Part shown: positions 4,534 through 5,202 of the stretch, piece by piece | Numbering within the stretch: the stretch's first letter is position 1 | Layout of the letters: every line of letters begins with the position of its first letter | From: an uncultured Caulobacterales bacterium | GTDB taxonomy: Bacteria; Pseudomonadota; Alphaproteobacteria; Caulobacterales; Caulobacteraceae | Reading direction: 5' to 3' | Assembly: GCA_903889785.1 (NCBI GenBank) | Contig: CAISYT010000064.1 | Span: 1 to 5,202 of the forward strand | DNA length: 5,202 nucleotides | Notes under the pieces: generated by a model | Databases searched by the model: none | Told to the model about the DNA's origin: nothing | Seen by the model: only the letters and a program-made list of their open reading frames with translations | Translations under genes and position numbers: made by a program

Positions 4534-5202
4534 CTCTTCACCCTCACAAAGCTGCCCGGTGCATCTTCGAGCGGCTTGAGTTTACCCCTGGCGGGGTCGC
4601 GTTCCGCCACCATTGGACCGCTCTTTTCGGCTAGCCATAGGGCCCAGTTGGGCCACCAGGACCCTGGATGCTCCACGGCCTGAGCCACCCAGCTATCCGC
4701 CGTCGCGGGTAGGGCGTCGTTGGTCCAGTATTGATACTTGTTGGCGGCGGGATGGTTGATCACGCCGGCGATGTGGCCGCTGCCAGCCATGATAAAGGTG
4801 ACGGGCCCTCCGAACAGTTTTGCCCCGCGATAGACGCTGCGGTATGGTGCGATGTGATCGTCTTTGCTCGACTGGATATAGACCGGGGTCTGGATCTTTT
4901 TCATGTCGAGCTTGACCCCACCCAGGGTCATGGCACCGGCGGCGAGGGCGTTATCCTTGTAGAAATTGCGCAGGTAGGCGAGGTGCAGCGCCTTGGGCAT
5001 GCGGGTTTGGTCGCTGTTCCAGTACAGCAGGTCGAATGGTCGCGGCTCTTTGCCCATCAGATAGTTGGAGACGTAGAACGACCAGATCAGGTCATTGCTG
5101 CGCAGCACGTTGAAGGTGTCGGCCATAGAGCGGCCCGGCAGGAACCCGCCGGCAGTGTCCATCTGCTTTTCCAGGTCTTCCAGCCAGGCCTCGTCGGTGA
5201 AC
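4530..5202 (-). CDS. phaC: Class I poly(3-hydroxyalkanoate) synthase, C-terminal part
   Basis: PHA synthase polymerises hydroxyacyl-CoA into storage polyester at the surface of granules. Only the last 224 or so codons are present; the frame is open through the right edge, so the ATG at 5160-5162 is internal and not the start. Class I features in order are SNDLIWSF, GKEP.PFDLLYWNSD.TRMP, and the catalytic aspartate in KDDHIAPY (Asp codon 4857-4859). The catalytic histidine follows in GSGHIAGVINHP (His codon 4773-4775), then NKYQYWTNDALP, HPGSWW and the terminal APGSFVRVKS. The nucleophilic cysteine of the lipase-like box should lie upstream of the window. NHP replaces the more usual NPP after the catalytic histidine region, a minor variation. 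The gene converges on msrB with no visible terminator between them. Confidence 0.94.
   Translation of the reverse strand, partial: FTDEAWLEDLEKQMDTAGGFLPGRSMADTFNVLRSNDLIWSFYVSNYLMGKEPRPFDLLYWNSDQTRMPKALHLAYLRNFYKDNALAAGAMTLGGVKLDMKKIQTPVYIQSSKDDHIAPYRSVYRGAKLFGGPVTFIMAGSGHIAGVINHPAANKYQYWTNDALPATADSWVAQAVEHPGSWWPNWALWLAEKSGPMVAERDPARGKLKPLEDAPGSFVRVKS

Noticed and set aside
1..5202. Mobile elements, CRISPR arrays, tRNA genes or a novel defence system
   Set aside because: No transposase, regularly spaced repeats, cloverleaf fold or unfamiliar multi-gene cassette was found; almost all coding DNA belongs to recognised chromosomal families.

Overview
The window looks like a piece of an alphaproteobacterial chromosome, most likely from Caulobacterales (a Caulobacter, Phenylobacterium or Asticcacaulis relative). 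The grounds are moderately high GC with G/C-rich third codon positions, a short type-2 ArgC, a uS9 with an N-terminal extension of about 25 residues, a mitochondrial/alphaproteobacterial-type heme A synthase, a DUF2842 membrane protein and a class I PHA synthase. The genus assignment rests on remembered family resemblance and was not checked by a search.

Layout. Positions 1-246 hold no gene I can support. A two-gene minus-strand unit follows: a GlsB/YeaQ/YmgE-type small membrane protein (698 down to 450) whose stop overlaps the start of a DUF2842 small membrane protein (453 down to 247). Diverging from it across 66 bp is ctaA (765-1799), heme A synthase for cytochrome oxidase assembly. A 140-bp AT-rich intergenic stretch with a candidate promoter leads into the ribosomal protein pair rplM-rpsI (1940-2413 and 2416-2886, 2 bp apart). 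A strong intrinsic terminator (2914-2950) closes that pair. argC (2962-3897, arginine biosynthesis) starts only 11 nt after the terminator, with its ribosome binding site almost touching the terminator T-run. msrB (4003-4533) encodes an exported methionine sulfoxide reductase B with a probable Tat signal. It converges on the 3' part of phaC (minus strand, 4530 to beyond 5202), and the two share a CTAG in which both stop codons lie.

Functionally these are core genes for respiration, translation, arginine synthesis, oxidative protein repair and carbon storage. They are not one pathway. I see no mobile element, CRISPR array, toxin-antitoxin pair, phage gene or unknown multi-gene system. The points worth a second look are small: how argC is expressed behind a strong terminator, including a possible Arg-codon mini-ORF; the structured AT-rich leader before rplM; the missing resolving cysteine in MsrB; and the undefined first 246 bases.
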